A stretch of 64,000 bases of DNA from Nostoc sp. FACHB-973 (GCF_014698115.1 NZ_JACJSJ010000010.1:1-64000), one strand, 5' to 3'; counted from the first letter of the stretch, positions 1-10,100 are shown. Notes: a model not told the origin generated them from the letters alone. Program-made: numbers and translations.

Positions 1-646
1 TTGATTTATTTGATTTATCATCCCATCCCTTTTTACAGTTATCTATGTCATTTTTGAATCTTCCTTAGTTTTTATTAGTAAATAAGATGCGTTTGCCCTG
101 ACGCACTTCCCTAGTACTCACCGCTTACTCTCTGCTTACTTTTCCCGTACTCACTGCACGCTCTACTACATCCTATCCTCGCACTTGGTGCAATCATGCT
201 AGTAAACAAGGTATGGCAAATGGGCCTATTTGAACCTAGATTTATTATCAATAATTACAATTAATTGATAATAAGTTCTATACAACTCATATTTTTATAT
301 GCTACAAAAATACAAAATTGTAGTACAAACCTAATCTAATTAATATACGCTCAACTTTAAACAAATCATTTTCAGTTGATTTTATACATTAAATTAAGTT
401 TATATACTTAGGTAAAATTTCACGATCGCACACTTGATTATTGACTGATAATCTTTTTTATAACTACAATGGCACGATTACTGCACGGCTCTCAGCATTC
501 TACAATAAATAAAATATGTATTATTTTTAACAAAAAACACAATATTCTCCTTCTCTAGTTAAGGACAGGAAATAAAGACTAGATTTTATAATGAAGTAAG
601 TATTTTTACATAGAGAATAATCTGCGATCGCATAGTTCGACCCTAA
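1..646. other. Non-coding left edge with short repeats
   Basis: I see no convincing gene here. The segment is AT-rich. It holds short direct repeats: GTACTCACCGC at 114-124 and GTACTCACTGC at 147-157, and GCTTACT at 123-129 and 134-140, exactly 11 bp (one helical turn) apart. A 25-bp segment near 203 recurs at the start of the downstream MobC-like gene. A HIP1 octamer lies at 623-630. The position upstream of the mobilization genes makes it a plausible place for oriT or operators, but no nic-site consensus was recognised. Confidence 0.4.
203..227 (+). repeat. 25-bp direct repeat shared with the MobC-like gene start
   Basis: The segment beginning TAAACAAGGTATGG recurs at 848-872 with 23 of 25 bases identical. 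The second copy covers the start codons of the MobC-like gene. The first copy has no ORF attached. It may be a leftover of a duplicated gene start, or a binding site used twice, for example for autoregulation or relaxosome assembly. The repeat itself is directly visible; the role is a guess. Confidence 0.5.
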
Positions 647-826
647 CAGCATAATGCTTGTAAAAGCGATTTCACAGCAGTTGCAGTACTATTACGAGAG
701 CCATATAGCCGCAATGTCAGTTATACCAAGGATAACGGCTATATTATCCGCAATGGTAGTGTGCGTGAGAAAAGTGGAACTTTTGGTTGTCCAACGAGTT
801 CCCTGGCACAGTACAAAAAAGCGTGA
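647..826 (+). pseudogene. Possible 3' remnant of an unknown gene
   Basis: An open frame without a start codon runs between stop codons from 647 to the TGA at 824-826. Its end reads as protein-like sequence (YTKDNGYIIRNGSVREKSG, then GCPTSS). It overlaps, in another frame, a weak upstream extension of the MobC-like gene. It could be the tail of a decayed gene. I do not recognise the family, and chance is possible. Confidence 0.2.
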
Positions 827-842
827 TACTTCCCCCAGTCCA

Positions 843-1229
843 ATGATTAAACAAGGTATGGTAAATAGGCCTGCTAAACGAACCAAATTAGTTAAGGTAT
901 ACGTCTTTGAGGAAGAAAAAAACGCCATTGAGGAGAAAGCCACCGCCACAGGACAAACGGCATCTGAGTATCTACGTTCATGTGGGTTAAGACGAGTGCT
1001 AGCAGCAAAACCACCCGCAGATGTAATAACCATCCGTGCTACGGCAGGAACCCTCAAAAGCGAACTGATGATGTTATCTCACCTTGCCAAGGAAACAAAC
1101 AACCAACAAATTATTAACCAAGTCGAAATTGCGATCGCACTCGTAGATAAAACTATTGCTGCTGCATTTAATATAGAGATCGCAGGCTCTAAACAAGACG
1201 CTGGAATCCTGTACACAACCAAGAAATAG
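843..1229 (+). CDS. MobC-like relaxosome accessory protein
   Basis: This is a protein of about 128 residues. A basic N-terminus (NRPAKRTK) leads into a ribbon-helix-helix-like segment (KVYVFEEEKNAIEEKA, then GQTASEYLRSCGLRR), followed by helices. This is the layout of MobC-family proteins, which bind near oriT and help the relaxase open the strands. The frame is open back to 654, but the N-terminal extension does not look like MobC and overlaps another frame, so ATG 843 (or 858) is preferred. The relaxase gene follows about 250 bp downstream on the same strand, the usual mobC-relaxase order. The family call rests on layout, neighbour and the RHH-like pattern. Confidence 0.65.
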   Translation: MIKQGMVNRPAKRTKLVKVYVFEEEKNAIEEKATATGQTASEYLRSCGLRRVLAAKPPADVITIRATAGTLKSELMMLSHLAKETNNQQIINQVEIAIALVDKTIAAAFNIEIAGSKQDAGILYTTKK

Positions 1230-1266
1230 AAAAATAAGCTTGTTGAGAACTTATACTAATCAATAA

Positions 1267-1292
1267 CGAAGTATTCAAATTTGAATACTTCG
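1267..1292. promoter_or_regulatory. 26-bp perfect palindrome (possible parS or operator)
   Basis: A perfect inverted repeat with 13-bp arms, CGAAGTATTCAAA and TTTGAATACTTCG, and no spacer. It lies 38 bp after the MobC-like stop and 190 bp before the relaxase. No T-run follows, so it is a poor terminator. A 25/26-identical copy sits inside the ParB-like gene at 24658-24683. Two copies in such different places argue for a site bound by a dimeric plasmid protein, ParB being the obvious candidate. Confidence 0.7.
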
Positions 1293-1482
1293 ATACAAGT
1301 GCTGATATATATAGAAAGTAGAGAAATTAAGAAGCGATAAATCTCTATTTTGTTTATTGATATTAGTTGAGATTAGGCAATAATTAAACTTTGTTCAAAT
1401 CTTTACAGTCAAGTTCTTTGCGTTTCTAAGTAGAATTGCTAGGTTGGAAAAACGTTCTTAGCTACTAAACTCTAACCTCAAC

Positions 1483-2991
1483 TTGATTCCTGTCATCTAT
1501 AAAAAACCCAACTTTCTGGACACGCTCAAATATGTGTTGGGCAAAGATGATGCTGCGATTGTCGATACTAATATGATGGGAACAAGGCCAGATGAATTTA
1601 ATCAGCAGTTTCTCAACATCAAGTACACCAACAAAGCAGTTAAACGGCAGTGCGCTCACCTCATCATCTCAATCGCACACCGCCCGAACTACCACGAGCA
1701 TTTATCGGACAGTCAGTACAGTTATGTAACACGAAAATATCTCAAAGATATGGGATACTTGCCCAAAGAAGAATCATCTGTAGCAGCTACCAGTCAGTTT
1801 GTTGCAGTACGCCACCACGATCGCAACCACGAACACCTGCATATAATCGCTTCCCGGATTCGGTTAGATGGTAGTTTAGTTAATGATTCCTATGATTATT
1901 TCAACTCCCAAGTCTCTACTAGACGCATCGCGGCGGAACTAGGATTGGAAGTAACACCGACAACAAATGAAGCTGTGGCCTCTAAGTTAGAGCAAGAGTA
2001 CGGAATAATTACACTTACCAGCCCCAACCGATCAAAAAGCATTAGAGCAGTCAACAGTAAGCACAAAACCCCAACCAGTAAGGAAATTATTCGCCAAGCA
2101 ATAGGAGAAGCCATTAAGGATAGTCCCACCGTCTCTACGTTCATTGAACGCCTGGAGGAAAACAACATTGGAGTATTGCCTAAGATACAGGGGGAAGAAC
2201 TACTAGGCTTTACCTACATTCATAATGATGTAAAAATTGCAGGTTATCAAGTATACAAACCTTATAGCTGGAACAAACTGCGGTCTGAATATGGAATCAT
2301 GTACGACCCAGATAAAGATAAAGAAGTAATTCAACAAGCTAAAGCCAAAGCAATTGCTCGCATAAATAGCATAATTTTAAGTAATAATGATTACTTAAAT
2401 AATGATAAACCTACTAGCAGCAGTACAAGTGATAGTAATGGTGACACTGACAGTAACTCCAAAACACTTGTTAGTACATATACACTAAACAGTAATTATC
2501 CAAGTGAGATTCCAGTAATACAATCCAAATTAGAAGATAACCCCACATTGGAAACTAATAAGACCAAGAAAAAAGTTCAACCACATCCAAAGAAACAGCA
2601 CCCACAACAGGATATTTCAGAACAAAACGGTTTATCCACTGCTAAACAATTCCTGGAAGAGCAATCTTCCCCTATTCCTCCTTCTCTTAACCTTCTGCCT
2701 TCTAATCTCAAACATTTGCCTTCTATAATCACTGACTATATGCTTGTTACCAATAACTTCCGTATCAAAGGACGGGAGTTGAGCGCCAGCTTAGATAACA
2801 ATACTCTGAGTGTTTGCCGTTATGGGGATAATACCCCTATGATGCAAACCTGCTACAGTCAGGGAAACTGGTACGAAGAGATACCAACTCGATTAACAAG
2901 AAACGAAATTGAGCAGATTGAAAGTCTGCGTTTCTTTACCCAACAACCATTAATCAATCAACAGCAATCGCAAAAAGGTATTGAGCAATAG
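1483..2991 (+). CDS. Relaxase/mobilization nuclease (PF03432 type)
   Basis: This 502-residue protein would nick oriT and carry the transferred strand covalently on a tyrosine. The N-terminus MIPVIYKKPNF is the classic MIPxI start of this family, which supports the rare TTG start at 1483. Other visible motifs are YVLGKDDA, NMMG, a region matching the HxxLS-type motif around AHLIISIAHRP, and the metal-binding histidine motif HHDRNHEHLHIIASRI at about residues 110-125. The nuclease domain spans about residues 1-170. A middle helical part follows, then a low-complexity Ser/Thr/Asn-rich linker (about 310-400) and a C-terminal domain of unknown role. The MobC-like gene upstream completes a mobilization pair. 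No helicase or primase domain is fused. Confidence 0.9.
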   Translation: MIPVIYKKPNFLDTLKYVLGKDDAAIVDTNMMGTRPDEFNQQFLNIKYTNKAVKRQCAHLIISIAHRPNYHEHLSDSQYSYVTRKYLKDMGYLPKEESSVAATSQFVAVRHHDRNHEHLHIIASRIRLDGSLVNDSYDYFNSQVSTRRIAAELGLEVTPTTNEAVASKLEQEYGIITLTSPNRSKSIRAVNSKHKTPTSKEIIRQAIGEAIKDSPTVSTFIERLEENNIGVLPKIQGEELLGFTYIHNDVKIAGYQVYKPYSWNKLRSEYGIMYDPDKDKEVIQQAKAKAIARINSIILSNNDYLNNDKPTSSSTSDSNGDTDSNSKTLVSTYTLNSNYPSEIPVIQSKLEDNPTLETNKTKKKVQPHPKKQHPQQDISEQNGLSTAKQFLEEQSSPIPPSLNLLPSNLKHLPSIITDYMLVTNNFRIKGRELSASLDNNTLSVCRYGDNTPMMQTCYSQGNWYEEIPTRLTRNEIEQIESLRFFTQQPLINQQQSQKGIEQ

Positions 2992-3325
2992 TAAATCTGT
3001 AGATAAAGAGAATTTAATCTACTCAGAATTAGGGGTAGGACTGGCTAAGACACTGTTGGCAAAGTTGTCACCAAGTGCAAACTAAACAGTTTAGGTTTTA
3101 AAAATTTCGTCTAGCAATCCAGGTTCTTTGTCAAGCTAGATGTGAATTTGGGACAGCTATTTATGAATTTGTGGGGGATAAAAAATTGTTTTGTCTATTG
3201 GTGTCTAACAATCAAAAGTACAATTTTTTGCGTTTATATTTATTAGAGGTAAATTAAGCCGTAAAATGTAGAAATTCGCTAACTTCAAGGCGGGTACATT
3301 CAACAGATAAGCTATCTGGGTTGAT
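2992..3325. other. Intergenic region, nothing recognised
   Basis: 334 bp between the relaxase and the convergent small genes. It is AT-rich, and I see no ORF, strong hairpin or repeat family in it. Confidence 0.4.
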
Positions 3326-3508
3326 TCAGTGAAAGTCTAGATTCTTTTTCTCATAAGTTTTTAGCCTACCTACTGTGCTTTCGGCTAATTCCTTGGTTTT
3401 AAATAAGCAAGCTTCTTCTATTTCAAAAGTCCATTCAGTATTTGATACGTAATAGTAATTTAAATCTAGAAAATGGCCAAATACTACCCAGACATCTTTT
3501 TTAGGCAT
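3326..3508 (-). CDS. Small hypothetical protein, 60 aa
   Basis: Not recognised. The sequence is protein-like: MPKKDVWVVFGHFLDLNYYY, then an acidic middle, with a C-terminal KTKELAESTVGRLKTYEKKN helix. It starts 5 bp after the stop of the upstream minus-strand gene, so the two probably form one transcript. There is no membrane segment or cysteine cluster. An orphan regulator or small accessory protein is possible, but nothing specific can be claimed. Confidence 0.5.
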   Translation of the reverse strand: MPKKDVWVVFGHFLDLNYYYVSNTEWTFEIEEACLFKTKELAESTVGRLKTYEKKNLDFH

Positions 3509-3513
3509 AACTT

Positions 3514-3858
3514 TTATTTTTTTTGTCTATTTTCGATTTTATTTTTTTCATAATCGTAAGTAAATTCAGGTATTTTACTAGAGGATTCAATAAAATAATT
3601 CAAGTAACTTTTAACAATTTTAATATCTTCCTCTAGTCGATTTTTAGTAGATTTTATTCGGGATAGGGCAATGTACAAATAAGTATCGATTGAATCTTTA
3701 TCAGTTCCTTCTGCAAATTCTTCTTTTAAATCTTCTAAATTTTCAATTGAAAAATCTAAGTGGCTAATATGACTGCCAAAATCATCTAAATAGCAAGAAA
3801 CCCTAGCTACAGCTTCTTTAATATCAGATGCTATTGTTTCATCTATGCACATAATCAA
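3514..3858 (-). CDS. Hypothetical helical protein, 114 aa
   Basis: Not recognised. It is predominantly helical and charged (ENLEDLKEEFAEGTDKDSID, RIKSTKNRLEEDIKIVKSYL), consistent with a small coiled-coil or helical-bundle protein. No signal peptide or metal motif is visible. ATG at 3858 or 3852 is possible. It is transcribed with the 60-aa gene just downstream. The pair could be a small accessory unit, but the sequence does not show a toxin-antitoxin family. Confidence 0.5.
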   Translation of the reverse strand: MIMCIDETIASDIKEAVARVSCYLDDFGSHISHLDFSIENLEDLKEEFAEGTDKDSIDTYLYIALSRIKSTKNRLEEDIKIVKSYLNYFIESSSKIPEFTYDYEKNKIENRQKK

Positions 3859-4132
3859 AAGTTAGATTTTGTTTCAAAATTAGTTAGCTAATTCTAGAAT
3901 TTTACTTTCTTGTGACATAACTCTTGTTTTGTCATAAATGTTGAAAGTAATATAACAATTTTACATTGTTTTGCATTTTTGCAGTTCTATAATGTCTGCT
4001 AAAATATAATTTTGACAACATAACTCTCACAATAAAGACAGTTGCCCAGGCGATAAATTACCCTTACGTCGTGCATGAAAACTGAGGTGACAAACCTACA
4101 CAATACACATAAGTTTGTCCGACAATTATCTT

Positions 4133-4462
4133 ATGACACAAAATTTTAGAAATTATATGGATATACTCGATGAGCTTTATATACTTGATGAAAATAAACA
4201 GCCTATTAAGCCCGAAAGTCTTGAGCAATGGTCTAATTGGCGGAAAAATGAGAACAATGTACAAGTAGCTTTAGATACTTTTTCGTGGGGAAGGGTATCT
4301 ACCATCTTTTTAGGGAAGGATTATTCTAATTTTCCGAATCAAGAACCACAGCTTTTTGAAACTATGGTTTTTGGAGGCGAATACAATGGTAAATTCTGGA
4401 GATATTCAACTTGGGAACAAGCAGTTGCCGGACATCAAGAAGTTTGTATGATAGCTATTTGA
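4133..4462 (+). CDS. Hypothetical protein, phage/plasmid type, 109 aa
   Basis: A small soluble protein with the pattern VALDTFSWGRVSTIFLGKD, then PQLFETMVFGGEYNG and STWEQAVAGHQEV. This WGRVST-FLG-LFETMVFGG-GH layout is typical of short, uncharacterised proteins common in phages and plasmids; I know no function for them. The frame extends to a TTG at 4115, but ATG 4133 gives a more natural start. It stands alone on the plus strand between minus-strand genes. Confidence 0.6.
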   Translation: MTQNFRNYMDILDELYILDENKQPIKPESLEQWSNWRKNENNVQVALDTFSWGRVSTIFLGKDYSNFPNQEPQLFETMVFGGEYNGKFWRYSTWEQAVAGHQEVCMIAI

Positions 4463-4750
4463 GCCTATTGGTGAGAAAAATCTAAACTTATAAGAATAAT
4501 CCTAAACTAAAAAAAATACAATTGTAAAATTGGTGGCAAGTCAGCAATAATTTTCTCTTAATATGGGAAGAATTCAGCACTCATAAGCCAAGAGCCACAA
4601 TACAGAATTACCTCAATATAATTAATAGTTTGATTTGTCAACTTACACTTATTTTTTCTAACTATTTTGACGAATGTATTCTGACATAATTTCTAATCTT
4701 ATTTTTAGAGAAGAGTAATTTTATTCATTTTATTCGCTCGATTGCCAACT

Positions 4751-5113
4751 TCAACCAATTCGTTCGGCTTTTGATACAGGAGGTTCTAAAAAATCGAATC
4801 CGCTTTCAACAAGCCACTGTTTAGAAATAGCATCAGGACGATTAACAATAAAGCTGCAAGCGTCGTCTAATTCTTCAAACACTCTGTTACAAATAGTTGG
4901 GTGCTGATAATCTCCTACTCCCACCATCCAAACCTCTTGCCCATAATTAGACAAGTAAATCCTGACTACGTTTTCTGGATAACAATGCCAATTTTTGGGA
5001 TCGGAAACTACAGATATTGTATCTGTCGGGAAGGGAAGCTCACGATTAATTCTTCCGTCAGGAAACTCAGCACTGTACTTGGCTATATATTCTTGGGTTT
5101 TTAGTTTAACCAT
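4751..5113 (-). CDS. Hypothetical protein, 120 aa
   Basis: Not recognised. Soluble and mixed alpha/beta by eye (TISVVSDPKNWHCYPENVVR, EVWMVGVGDYQHP, FEELDDACSFIV). No membrane segment or known catalytic motif was seen. It lies 28 bp downstream of another small minus-strand gene and may share its promoter. It could be a plasmid-specific accessory protein. Confidence 0.5.
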   Translation of the reverse strand: MVKLKTQEYIAKYSAEFPDGRINRELPFPTDTISVVSDPKNWHCYPENVVRIYLSNYGQEVWMVGVGDYQHPTICNRVFEELDDACSFIVNRPDAISKQWLVESGFDFLEPPVSKAERIG

Positions 5114-5141
5114 ATTTATTAGCTAAAACACTCAAATGTTT

Positions 5142-5336
5142 TTATAAATCACAGCGCAACAGCTTAATCTTGAAATACCCTCGTTTAAGTTTCTCACTTC
5201 CCCTGACTTCATAAAATTTATCTGGTTTTTGGACAATTTCAACCAGTCCCTGCGCTTCCATCTTCTCAAACAATGACTGCCAAGACGCAATATCTTGCTC
5301 AGGCGCAAAAATTCTAACATCGTTTATCTCGCCCAT
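5142..5336 (-). CDS. Small hypothetical protein, 64 aa
   Basis: Protein-like sequence beginning MGEINDVRIFAPEQDIASW and ending in a basic stretch (KLKRGYFKIKLLRCDL). The reading MEAQGLVEIVQKPDKFYEVR suggests a small winged-helix-like or beta-hairpin fold, but this is weak. The 40-bp palindromic element starts 8 bp upstream of its start codon and lies between it and the divergent gene at 5397, so both may be regulated from that site. An overlapping frame ending at 5132 looks like a shadow. Confidence 0.5.
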   Translation of the reverse strand: MGEINDVRIFAPEQDIASWQSLFEKMEAQGLVEIVQKPDKFYEVRGSEKLKRGYFKIKLLRCDL

Positions 5337-5344
5337 AAGCCTCT

Positions 5345-5384
5345 TTGTTCTAGCTATATAAAATTATAAAAGTAACTAGAACAA
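5345..5384. promoter_or_regulatory. 40-bp palindromic element, copy 1
   Basis: Arms TTGTTCTAGCTA and TAACTAGAACAA flank a 16-bp A/T spacer; the arms are inverted repeats with one mismatch. A second element of the same total length and spacer length, in opposite orientation, lies at 6655-6694. Copy 1 sits in the 60-bp gap between divergent genes (5336 minus, 5397 plus). That position fits an operator covering both promoters; a recombination or replication-protein site is the alternative. Confidence 0.65.
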
Positions 5385-5396
5385 AAACGATAACCC

Positions 5397-6074
5397 ATGC
5401 CTAAGAAAAAATGTGGACTTGGATTTGACTGTGCCAGTATGATGCTGCACCCAGGTATAGACCCTGGCGACTGCTTAAATTACAAAACTTGTGGGAGTGC
5501 GATTGAACTAACCCCTGATGAAGAACTCGAACTTGTTCGTATCCGGGAAGAACAAATGCGCCAGTATCAAGAACAAATTCGCCTGACTCGTCGTTCTGCC
5601 GCCATTATGATGCTGATGAGGCGCGGTTGCCCACAGTCACCAGAATCATTAGGTATTGTCTCCGCAGTCGAGGCGATCGCCACTACATTAGATAATATTC
5701 GTACTGGACTTACTAACTTCGACGGACAGTACATTGCACCACCTAGTTGCGAACTCCACATCTACAATGTTAAACGCCCCAGTGGTACGTACTCATACTA
5801 TAAACTGACCGCCGAAAACGCAATATTTGCACCTTCAGAGAAAGAACAACAAGTACGGGTAATTCACCTCAGCCATCATAATGATGCGCGGTATATAGAA
5901 GCACAACTTGGTATCGAACGGCGAAACAAGTTAACCCAGGTGCGAACACTGCTTCAGAACGCAAGCGCATTGCTTGAGGAAGCAACACGTCTACTCGAAC
6001 AAACTACAGATATGAACAGTCCAAATGCTACAGTTGAAGTTTTCAACATCGATGAAATTATATCCATCGACTAA
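5397..6074 (+). CDS. Hypothetical protein with N-terminal Cys cluster, 225 aa
   Basis: The N-terminal 35 residues contain four cysteines (CGLGFDC, then GDCLNYKTC) that could bind zinc. An acidic helix follows (TPDEELELVRIREEQMRQYQ), then a middle domain that includes YIAPPSCELHIYNVKRPSG, and a C-terminal helical region (RTLLQNASALLEEATRLLEQ). No enzyme family is recognised. It starts 12 bp after the 40-bp palindromic element. A DNA- or protein-binding role is possible because of the Cys cluster, but this is inference. Confidence 0.6.
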   Translation: MPKKKCGLGFDCASMMLHPGIDPGDCLNYKTCGSAIELTPDEELELVRIREEQMRQYQEQIRLTRRSAAIMMLMRRGCPQSPESLGIVSAVEAIATTLDNIRTGLTNFDGQYIAPPSCELHIYNVKRPSGTYSYYKLTAENAIFAPSEKEQQVRVIHLSHHNDARYIEAQLGIERRNKLTQVRTLLQNASALLEEATRLLEQTTDMNSPNATVEVFNIDEIISID

Positions 6075-6245
6075 TAAAACCAGCAAAATGGGAAAATTTA
6101 CTTCATTACTGCCACAAAATATAAATCCTGAAATACAGGATTATGTGTAAAGCTGCTTTATCTACCAGTGCGACGTGACGATTACAATCAAATCGCTCTG
6201 ACAGGTATGCCAACAGGCTAAAAACCGACTAGGGAGAAGTGACAA

Positions 6246-6602
6246 ATGACTATAAGTTTTAGAGAATGGCTCAAACAATTTAAAAATCAAGATATACCTT
6301 TTGGTGATTTATGGAGTGATGCCACATCGACTAAAAAAGGAAGATTTCAAGATAATATTTCAGACTCTTGGCAGGGTGAAACTATAGAAAGTTTGATAGA
6401 GTTTATGGTTAAAAATGAAGCATCATATCAATCTTATAGTGTTCTTAATGAAGCTAATGAGGCGTATCATAATTATTTGGGTTTAGAACCTATAGAAACA
6501 TCTAAATTAGAAGAATTAGAGAACCAATTTAAAGCTAAATATTACGCAGAACGTCTACAGCACTATACAAGATTATGTATTTTATATAAAAAGCATACTT
6601 GA
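6246..6602 (+). CDS. YozE/SAM-like small protein, 118 aa
   Basis: The N-terminus SFREWLKQFKNQDIPFGDLW resembles the YozE SAM-like fold (SFxxWL...P.GDL), a small four-helix domain of unknown function found in firmicutes and mobile elements. A second helical part follows (ESLIEFMVKNEASYQSY, and KLEELENQFKAKYYAERLQ). It lies downstream of the Cys-cluster gene on the same strand, and both are bracketed by the two 40-bp palindromic elements. The fold call is by pattern only. Confidence 0.5.
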   Translation: MTISFREWLKQFKNQDIPFGDLWSDATSTKKGRFQDNISDSWQGETIESLIEFMVKNEASYQSYSVLNEANEAYHNYLGLEPIETSKLEELENQFKAKYYAERLQHYTRLCILYKKHT

Positions 6603-7105
6603 ATCTAATTTTACTCAGTATATTAAGAAGTCAAGCTTTTAGGCAGTTTTATTTTTGTTCTAGTTACTTTAAATAAAAATAATAGCTAGAACAAAGTACA
6701 CACTCAATATTGAAAAACTACAGGAGAGTAAAAAATTAGGAAGGCATAAAATTATCAAGGTGGTGCCACACTAATTTAGCTTTCTGTCCCAAACTGCAAA
6801 TATAACCACAATGGCAAACATGAAGAATATTACTACTGATTCAGCGTTAAGCAAGAAGTAATCAAAAAGTTTGTATATTTTTTTCTAATTAAATTTTAAG
6901 ACTACGCATAATTATGTCTTTAGGAACTATTTTTTCAGTAATAATTGTATTTTAATGTATAAAAAATGATAGTCATTTGTTAATAAAAATTAGAAAATTG
7001 TTTAATAAATTATCAGTATAGAGAAAGTAAAATTAAACTCTACGGGTATTTTAGTGCCAAAAAGTAAAAATTTATCTTTAATTTTATAAGTTTAATTGTT
7101 CATAT
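6603..7105. other. AT-rich leader region before the giant gene
   Basis: About 500 bp without an ORF. It contains the second 40-bp palindromic element at 6655-6694. The remainder is very AT-rich and probably holds the promoter of the 7.8-kb gene at 7106, though I cannot single out one -35/-10 pair. No obvious Shine-Dalgarno precedes ATG 7106. Confidence 0.4.
6655..6694. promoter_or_regulatory. 40-bp palindromic element, copy 2 (inverted)
   Basis: Arms TTGTTCTAGTTA and TAGCTAGAACAA with a 16-bp A/T spacer. The single arm asymmetry (GTTA versus GCTA) is reversed relative to the copy at 5345, so the two elements are inverted with respect to each other. They bracket the genes at 5397-6602. This copy lies upstream of the giant gene at 7106. 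Confidence 0.65.
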
Positions 7106-10100
7106 ATGACAATTCAAGCTAAACATTTTGACACTAGATTAAATCAATGGATTCATACAGATGGTAATACCAATAATCCAAATTCACTGTTAAAGGAAGA
7201 ACTTAATAATACACTATTAGAACATTTCTTTCCTGGGGTAAACTTTTCGTTCGGGCATATGGACGAAAAGTCTAATGTGGAACAATTAATTAATCATCCT
7301 GAAGGTCATAAATTATTATTATCATCAAAAACTCGGTTATTATATGGCCCCGAAGAATGTCTAGATACAATTAAACAATTATGCCCTGATAACAAAGATA
7401 GAGGTGCTTACGGGTCTATCTTTCTTGGTTCATGTAGAAATGCTGTCAATAAAGAGTTAAACATCTTAATAGTTGATGATAATAATGGTGAAAATGGCGG
7501 CATTATCAGTAATGACCAAGTATATCGGTTAACAGGAGACTGTTACGGACAAATATCAAAAGACTTGTATCACGAATTAACCAAGCATCAAAAAGGTGAT
7601 AAATATCGAGTAATTCAGCACCGCTTCGGTTGGACTGATCGAGACGGAGATGACAATAAATACCGTTTTGGTAAAGGTACATTACGCCCTGCTAACCTTG
7701 AGCAAATCCTCAATTATCAAGACCCCAATAACTCAACTAAAATTGATCTAATTCTTCCCTTATCTGCGTTCAAGGGAACTGATAAAGATAATCCTAATGG
7801 CCCGACTAAGCCTCAAATTCAACCTGGATTGTACCGACAAAATATCTGGCTAGGTGAAAAATCACAATCTGAACTCGGTAAGACAGCCATCTCGCAGTTA
7901 CTCGCTTCATTCCCTAACGGACTGAAAGACTTTACCGAACAGCTAGAACTTGAAGCCAAAAAGCTTAAAGAAGCACAGGATGACCCTCGGCGACTTGCAC
8001 AACTTTACTGCGAAAAGTACGAGAAGCGGAAAGCCTTTCTTGAAGAACAAGCAAGCACACTAGAAGAACAAGCAGCAGAAGATCCAACATTTGCAGAAGA
8101 GTTAGAAACTTTGCGCTCACGCATTGCTACTGACTCGTTTATTTACAAACTCATCAAAGCTGACCTGCAAGGAGAGGGGCAACTTCTCGAAACTGAGAAA
8201 GTACAGCGCGAACTCGCCCGGTTCGTCCAAAACGAGTGGAAAGAAATCGCCATCGGCAAGACGTTAACGTTTGAGCGAGCAATGGTCATTCCCTCCAAAG
8301 ACCTGCGAAATGAGGAAATTTCCATACCGCATTATCAAGACGGCGAAGAAGTTCTCAACTTCCGCTCCCCTTTCCTCAACTCAAATGGTCTGTGCGTCTC
8401 AACTAACAAAATTGTAGAAGATATCCTTGGGCCTGATGGTCAACCTCTCGCTGGTGCGATCGCTGTCTCGGACGAAACAAGCGATCGCATTTACAACCGC
8501 CTCAATGAGCAAATTAAATCTATCCTGTCAGAAGCTCAAGGAAAAAATATCCACTTAGAAGGTATTGAAAATTACTTAGACCAAAATATTAGTAAGCTGG
8601 AAACTCAAGATAAAATCGAGTTTACTAACAAATTTAATCAGTATATTTTAGAACTAAAATCAGCTGGTTATGAATTAGAGATTCTCCCTCAAGAGTCTGA
8701 ACAAGAGCGTCAAGCACGCGACTACGATGGTGATTGTATCGGCTTCGAGCGGACAACTAAGTATCCCAACCTCACCACCGAAGCAAAGGAGCGCAACCTT
8801 CCGGAAAACGCCTACGCTCCAACTGTCAAACTTAAAAAACAATCTTTTTACCAAGAAGATGGCAGTCAGCCAGAATTTGAGGAAATCGCCATCCACATGA
8901 GCGATGGCATTAGTGTGGGTGTTATCAACAATCACCTTACCTCAATTGAGGCGTTAGAATCAGAAATTACGATTCTAAAAAACTTTAGTAGTGAAAAAGA
9001 CTCAACTGAGTACGTACAGCAGGTAGCCAAACACTACGAAGATTTATTCAAAACAGAAGCCTGGGCAAAATCCAAGGGTATTGAAGGGAAGGAGATTCCG
9101 ACCAAGTATCGCAGTTACATGGAAGAGTTCATCAAAACTGTTGGGCAAGAACCCTTAAACCAAGCCAATGCAATAGTGGCGATGAACATTAATACCCAAA
9201 TGTACCGTGAAATGATTGCCGAGGCAGCATTTCAAAATCAAATTGCAGTTGACCTTTTCAAGAGTGCCAAAAAACCTGAAATTGAAATTATTCGCAACAA
9301 CAGTCGGATTCTTCACCGTGAAGTCAACTATATTAAGGATAAGAAAAAAGATGTCTATATTGACAATACAATTCAACCAACGGGATATTCACCTGTTGAG
9401 TTATTAATTGCTCAAACCAATCATTATTTTGAAAAAGCTCGCCTAGAATCGCGTGAAATCGTTCAATTTCAAGCTTTATTTAAAGGGGTTGAATTTTCTT
9501 ACGAACAGCGATTAAGAGCTACCCTCATCAAAAAAGAATTCGACAAATCATTCAATCGAGCAAGTGAGCTATCTAAACAAAAAGAAACTGAAAAAGGTTC
9601 ATCTGTAAATATTACCCTTGCTAATGGTCATCAAGTAAGTATAACTAATCTTCTACAGTATGATAATGAATTTATCTGGAAAGCTAACACAATTACGATA
9701 AAAGTATCAGAAATACCCGAAGATAAACGCAATAATAACCGCCCGCATAAATATTTAGTTTATGCTCAAATTAACGATGAAACTAAGAATGGTAAACCCC
9801 ATTTTAGAAAATTAGGAACGCTGGCGAGGGAGCAAGAAAATAAACTCGAAGAAATAGGAATTACACTTGGACAAGAAGTAAAATCTAACAAAATATCATT
9901 CCAGCCTGAACTAAGCGAAGGTCAAATTAAACTTCTTTACCAAAAAGCTTACCAGATAGCAGAGGACTTTTATAATTCGATTCCAGAAGACCAAAAGCTA
10001 ACAATGGCAGCTGCCACCTGGGCGGTATCAACTACTCGTGAGACTGGTAATGATAAAAGTAGCGATCGCCATAATAAAGTTTCTAATTTCGCCTTTGCTA

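Noticed and set aside
654-842. Upstream extension of the MobC-like protein
   Set aside because: Unlike MobC, overlaps a different protein-like frame, and good ATG codons exist at 843 and 858.
1267-1292. Terminator of the MobC-like gene
   Set aside because: The palindrome is AT-rich, has no loop spacer and no following T-run, and recurs inside parB.
5132-5320. Alternative minus-strand frame
   Set aside because: Overlaps the better protein-like frame at 5142-5336 almost completely.
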